Below are positions 23,484 through 24,786 of a DNA stretch of 24,786 nucleotides, piece by piece (the stretch's first letter is position 1; each line of letters starts with the position of its first letter). Under the pieces are notes generated by a model. It worked only from the letters and a program-made list of their open reading frames with translations, ran no database searches and had not been told where the DNA came from. The position numbers and the translations under genes are program-made. Source of the DNA: Acidobacteriota bacterium. Its GTDB lineage: Bacteria > Acidobacteriota > Terriglobia > Terriglobales > Acidobacteriaceae. The stretch lies in NCBI GenBank assembly GCA_028873155.1, contig JAGWML010000015.1:1-24786 (forward strand), in the 5' to 3' direction.

Positions 23484-24786
23484 AGCGGAGTCAGGTGACA
23501 CCAATTGCCGCCACAGACAGCGGGCGTGTGCTGCATGGGCTCGTGAAGGCGTGCGCCGAAGACATGGCCGCGGAGCGGGGGCTGCTGGCGAGCGCGCTGG
23601 TCACTGTGATGCTGACGGTGGTGTTCCGCGTGTTGGAGCCGTGGCCTCTGAAGCTGATCTACGACTTTATCTTTCGGCATGGGCATGGCAAAGGAAAAGA
23701 TCTGGCCGTCTTCGGCGGGGTATTCACGTCGTTGGAGAGCGGGCACCCTCTGGCCCTGATCTGGATTGCGGTGGGCTCCCTGGTGGCTTTCAATGCGCTC
23801 GCAGGCACCTTTGATTATCTGAGCAATGTCGTGATGGGGATTGCGGCGTCGCGTGTCCTCTCAAAGTTGCGGTCGCGTCTGTTCCAGCATCTGCAGGCGC
23901 TGGATCTGCGCTTTCATCGCGACCACAAGAGCGGCGACCTTACGGCCTCAGTGACGGCGGATATCGACCGGTTGCGCGATGTGACAGTTTCGGCGCTGCT
24001 GCCATTTGTATCGAATGGGCTGGCGCTGTTTGCGATGGTCGCGGTGATGTTGTGGATGAACTGGCGGCTCGGTCTGCTAGTTCTGGTGGCATTCCCGGCG
24101 TTCTACATGGTCGTGACGCGGATTACGGCGCGGATCGAGCAGGTGGCGCGGGATCAGAGGCAGCGAGACGGCGGGATTGCGGCGATCGCAGCGGAGGCGC
24201 TGGGGGCGGTTCAGACGATTCAAGCCTTCGGACTGGAGGCGGAGTTTGCGCGACGGTTCAGTGGCGACAACCAAGGCAGCCTGACAGAGGGCAATCGCGC
24301 GCAGCGGCTCTCCGCGCGGCTGGAACGAACGGTGGACCTATTTGCCTCCGTAACGACCGCCGGCGTCCTGCTGCTCGGCGCGAGCAGCGTCCTCGACGGA
24401 CGGCTGACGGCGGGCGACCTTATCGTATTCGTCAGCTATCTGCGCAACTCGTTCAAGCCGATCCGGCAGACGGCGAAGTACCTGGCGCAGATTGCCAAAG
24501 CCCTTGCCTCGGGTGGGCGCGTGCTCGCCTTGCTGGATGAGAAGCCGTCGATTGTGAGTCGCGCACACGCAGTGAATGCCGCGCGCCTGAGCGGAGAGAT
24601 TACTTTGGAAGGCGTGAGCTTCGGCTACCGGCCGGGGCATGCTGTGCTGAAGGACATTTCGTTTGCGGTGCGGCCGGGTGAGCGGGTGGCAATCGTGGGG
24701 CCATCGGGAAGCGGCAAGTCAACGCTGGCGGCGCTGCTCCTGCGCTTCTACGATCCGCAGGCGGGCAACATTCTCATCGACGGTGA
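23480..24786 (+). CDS. ABC exporter, permease-ATPase fusion (MsbA-like), 3' truncated by window
   Basis: 435 codons are visible; the frame runs off the right edge. The ATG overlaps the glycosyltransferase stop (ATGA, 23480-23483). Residues about 35-320 form the six-helix exporter domain (ALVTVMLTVVFRVLEPWPLK, LFQHLQALDLRFHRDHKSGD, WRLGLLVLVAFPAFYMVVTR, and FVSYLRNSFKPIRQTAKYLA). The nucleotide-binding domain begins near 370 (ITLEGVSFGYRPGHAVLKDI), with Walker A GPSGSGKST at 407-415 and the A-loop Tyr in FGYRP. Signature and Walker B lie beyond the window. By family it exports lipids, glycolipids, cyclic glucans or peptides. Placement directly after three glycosyltransferases suggests the exported substrate is their product. 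Confidence 0.92.
   Translation, partial: MKRSQVTPIAATDSGRVLHGLVKACAEDMAAERGLLASALVTVMLTVVFRVLEPWPLKLIYDFIFRHGHGKGKDLAVFGGVFTSLESGHPLALIWIAVGSLVAFNALAGTFDYLSNVVMGIAASRVLSKLRSRLFQHLQALDLRFHRDHKSGDLTASVTADIDRLRDVTVSALLPFVSNGLALFAMVAVMLWMNWRLGLLVLVAFPAFYMVVTRITARIEQVARDQRQRDGGIAAIAAEALGAVQTIQAFGLEAEFARRFSGDNQGSLTEGNRAQRLSARLERTVDLFASVTTAGVLLLGASSVLDGRLTAGDLIVFVSYLRNSFKPIRQTAKYLAQIAKALASGGRVLALLDEKPSIVSRAHAVNAARLSGEITLEGVSFGYRPGHAVLKDISFAVRPGERVAIVGPSGSGKSTLAALLLRFYDPQAGNILIDG

Overview
The window looks like chromosomal DNA of an Acidobacteriota member, most likely class Terriglobia. The base composition is GC-rich. TonB-dependent receptors carry an N-terminal carboxypeptidase-regulatory-like (CarboxypepD_reg) domain, including a very large Oar-type one, and the genes are packed in overlapping operons. 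The taxonomic call is inference from gene style, not from a marker gene.

Layout. 1-311: the 3' end of a plus-strand ORF and a perfect hairpin terminator. 338-7622, minus strand: an Oar-like TonB-dependent receptor, then a BtuB-like receptor behind a well-formed cobalamin riboswitch with its own promoter. 7681-7757, minus: tRNA-Arg(CCT). 7758-8436: no convincing gene. 8437-19459, minus: an apparent long operon, read in transcription order as a fused two-domain ABC ATPase, two peptide-type permeases, an extracytoplasmic solute-binding protein, an ECF-type sigma factor, a large TPR-CHAT protease, a small zinc-finger/CarboxypepD_reg protein, and a secreted S8 subtilisin-like protease. The first six genes overlap one another, four of the five junctions by the 4-bp ATGA arrangement. 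The last two follow after short gaps, the first of which holds a possible internal promoter. 19598-24786, plus, divergent from that operon: two related GT-B glycosyltransferases, a GT4 glycosyltransferase and the start of an ABC exporter cut by the window edge.

How the genes may work together. The receptors would bring vitamin B12 and a large, probably polymer-derived ligand through the outer membrane. The central operon is the candidate undescribed system: peptide uptake (ABC importer), transcriptional control (sigma factor plus a zinc-binding candidate regulator) and proteolysis (a cytoplasmic caspase-like CHAT protein and an exported subtilisin) are joined at the level of translation. The subtilisin carries an odd octapeptide repeat (STGVILDQ) between its catalytic Asp and His, with a further copy near the end of its propeptide. 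A peptide-sensing or protease-cascade circuit is an inference from gene order and domain content. The plus-strand operon is probably for synthesis and export of a surface or secreted glycan or glycoconjugate.
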